Source of the DNA: Thamnidium elegans
Lineage: Eukaryota > Mucoromycota > Mucoromycetes > Mucorales > Mucoraceae
Direction of reading: 5' to 3'
Assembly: GCA_025201345.1 (NCBI GenBank)
Contig: JAIXMG010000001.1
Coordinates: forward strand, 1,736,001 to 1,800,000
DNA: 64,000 nucleotides
The translations under genes and the position numbers were made by a program. Shown here piece after piece: positions 62,001 to 64,000 of this stretch; the first letter of the stretch is position 1; each line of letters opens with the position of its first letter. A model generated the notes under the pieces. The model had not been told where the DNA came from, searched no databases, and was given only the letters and a program-made list of their open reading frames with translations.

Positions 62001-64000
62001 ACATTTGCCGGTGTTTTATTATCGTGCGCAATTACATGACAACAAACCTGTAAAGCATCCATGATCGTATTATTTTTGTTTGTCACGGTGAGGACATCCT
62101 TCCATCCAGAAGCAATATTATACAGACAAATAATCGAATTTTTGGGGCAGGCAGAATGACGAATAATATCGTAACAAACTGTACGGATGCGTTCCAAGGC
62201 ACTTGTTGATTTACAAATTGTACAAAGCAAGCGAGAATAACGACTATATATAAAAAAATATGAGTATTGCTAAGTGTTAGATGTTAATAAATTATTCCAA
62301 TTATATATATTTACGCGCAGCTAGTGTCTGGTCTTTTAGACTTCAGTGAAGCTTTTAACTCGTTGTACAAACTATTATAAATATGGTCGAGATATTCAGG
62401 CTAAAAAAAAAGGAGGAAAATTAGATACTTCCTTTTTTTTTACTTATGCGTTCGTTTTACCTTTCTATGTGCAGCTAAAGATAGTAACAAAGCGTACGCT
62501 TTCTCCCTGCCATCGATCTTGCCGGGGACTTCAATCCAGAAACTACTATCAATACCATAGCGAACATCACCCTTTGAGTCCGGATCTGATGCCGACTTCA
62601 TACTTGTATAATTTAGTTTAATTTCTTCCAAACACTCATTGACTTTTTTCTCGTCAAAGTCATCGCTAGAGACCACGTATTTCGTACTGACCCATCTCTT
62701 TACAACATCAGCATAGTACGTAGCTAATTTTATCTTTTTAGGAGCGGGCTCTTCTACAATCAAGGCCTCTGATGTACTTGAAGCCGATGCGAGAGAGCGT
62801 GAGGACTGTACAGGTAATGGGGCACCGATTGCTGGCTTCGTAAGTACTCCTAAGGCTACAGATCTTTCATTTGCTGGTCCGCTAGTTGGCGATTCTACTG
62901 ATACCGGTTTTTCAGGTGATAATGCTCGCTTCTTGGGAGTGGTATGGCTAATAAGAGGTCTACTGTCGATAACTTTTGAAGGGTTACGACTATTGACAAA
63001 CTTGGCTAATTTGCTTTTTGGTTTTTTTTGCTTGACACCTGTGGTCGTGACAGGTACAGAGATCTTAGGAGCCGGTACTTCTAATCCCGCCGTGCGGAAT
63101 GCTGCTTTTCCTGTAGTGATAGAAGTGGTACGGTTAACAGATTCCGCCTTGTTTCCCTTTGCGGGTGTTATAGATTTTTCTTTCAAAGCGCTCGAAGCAG
63201 GAAGACGTTCAGTAGGTCCAATGTTGGCGGGTGGTTCGTTACCAGTACTAGGCGGGTCAAGATCGATGACATAAGAATCATTCATCGCAATTTTTGGCTT
63301 GGTGAGGGAGCTTCGGAAAGCTGATGATGTCGAGCTCTTTGAACCAGAAGAGGATGAAGTTCTTCGCTGTGATGGTGAAGAATTTTTATCAGTGAAGGAA
63401 GTTCTTCTGGCAGGAGATAGGTAGCTTTCACCCATCGAATAGTCAGAACATTTGGAAGATGAACGTCTTGTTAGTGGGGATGTAGCGCTTTTGTTCAGTT
63501 GTCTTTCTGTTGTGGTATTATTAGAGCTATTACTAGAAGGGTTCAAATCAAAGTCTACATCTACATCTTCATAATCGTCTTCAGACGAACTTCGTAACAG
63601 ATCTTCAAGATTTTGATGTTTTGATAATATTATGTCCTTTCTTTTAATTTGTTCTTTCAAATACTTGTTCTCGTTCCTTAAAAAGGTATGGTCGGCCTTG
63701 AGCTTTTTGATTTTGTTCATAAAAACAGGACTAATAGCATTAGCAGATGATTTCTCGGACAAAGCCTTATTAGCGTTGTTTAACAGATTTTGTAATTCTT
63801 CCACTTTTAAAGAAAGGTCGGGCTCCTCCTCTTTCTCTTCGAACTCCATCTTGAGCGCCATATTTTCCATATCCAATCTTTCATTCTCGGTCTCAAATTC
63901 TTCTACTTTCTTATTCAAGTCTTCTACCTTCTTATTCAAGTCTTCTACTTGTTTTCTCGACTCCTTTACTTGATTACTTAAGTTTTTGGCTTCTTGTGTC
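61248..64000 (-). CDS. Coiled-coil protein with ICE1-like C-terminal domain (5' end outside window)
   Basis: Seven exons in the window: 62461->64000 (open to the edge), 62315-62400, 62003-62243, 61807-61936, 61575-61733, 61413-61517, 61248-61357. The N-terminal part visible is a strong coiled coil with repeats VEDLNKKVEDLNKKVEEFE. A long Ser/Pro/Lys-rich low-complexity region follows. The C-terminus is helical: SRLLCTICKSTSALERIRTV, CLYNIASGWKDVL, CWKKLYNNFILEKMWPLL, MALEIMGATLGTFGLSV, GIQTAALKGAYMLSIHDIDR. Order and wording recall the C-terminal domain of ICE1, a scaffold of the little elongation complex that drives snRNA gene transcription in animals. Assignment is by memory of motifs; start and full length are unknown. 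Confidence 0.5.

Overview
The window looks like a nuclear contig from an early-diverging filamentous fungus, most likely a mucoralean (Mucoromycota). It is AT-rich, with long A/T homopolymers. Almost every gene is split by short introns of about 50-120 bp with GTAAGT-like donors and CTAAC-like branch points. The encoded proteins are fungal housekeeping orthologues. No rRNA, tRNA, CRISPR array, plasmid or phage feature was seen. Gene models below were spliced by hand: exon phases sum to whole codons, but the exact junctions are inferred.

Layout. 1-10.8 kb is gene-dense: the TOM40 3' end, a RSP5/NEDD4 HECT ligase, the PRP16 splicing helicase, a STEEP1-like protein and a SIP5-like zinc protein. 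10.8-12.8 kb holds a decaying intron-containing gene and a GC-rich repeat islet. 12.8-21.3 kb is poor in genes and rich in homopolymers, with one CRZ1-like C2H2 factor alone in the middle. 21.3-38.9 kb is dense again: ATG4, a PPN2-like phosphatase, AP-1 mu, an F-box/LRR protein, a Rab5-type GTPase, an MBP1/RES-type APSES factor, a SPOUT1-like methyltransferase, a PX/DUF3818 protein, an HTH+Myb protein and mitochondrial bS6. 39.1-42.0 kb is a broken, probably Fanzor/TnpB-like (RuvC) gene. 42.2-48.3 kb carries HAP5/NF-YC, a GRHPR-like reductase, an SDR (short-chain dehydrogenase/reductase) and a pirin, with an orphan tail of the same RuvC family at 46.8 kb. 48.4-55.9 kb is a graveyard of mobile elements: a Gag zinc knuckle, a Tc1/mariner-like transposase pseudogene, a foldback MITE, a minisatellite and degenerate ORFs. 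55.9-64 kb holds a SEC4/Rab8 GTPase, an F-box/LRR protein, a DAP1/MAPR haem protein, an unidentified membrane protein and the 3' part of a coiled-coil protein whose C-terminus resembles the ICE1 subunit of the little elongation complex.

Functional themes. Trafficking and vacuole: Rab5, AP-1 mu, Sec4, RSP5, ATG4, PPN2, PX protein. RNA biology: PRP16, SPOUT1. Transcriptional control: CRZ1-like, MBP1-like, HAP5, HTH-Myb, ICE1-like. Genes are packed head-to-head (RSP5/PRP16, Rab5/MBP1) or tail-to-tail (MBP1/SPOUT1, PX/HTH-Myb) with only about 30-230 bp between them. The most unusual content is the decayed RuvC-nuclease family in two places, the transposase-type HTH joined to a Myb domain, and the ICE1-like gene at the right edge.
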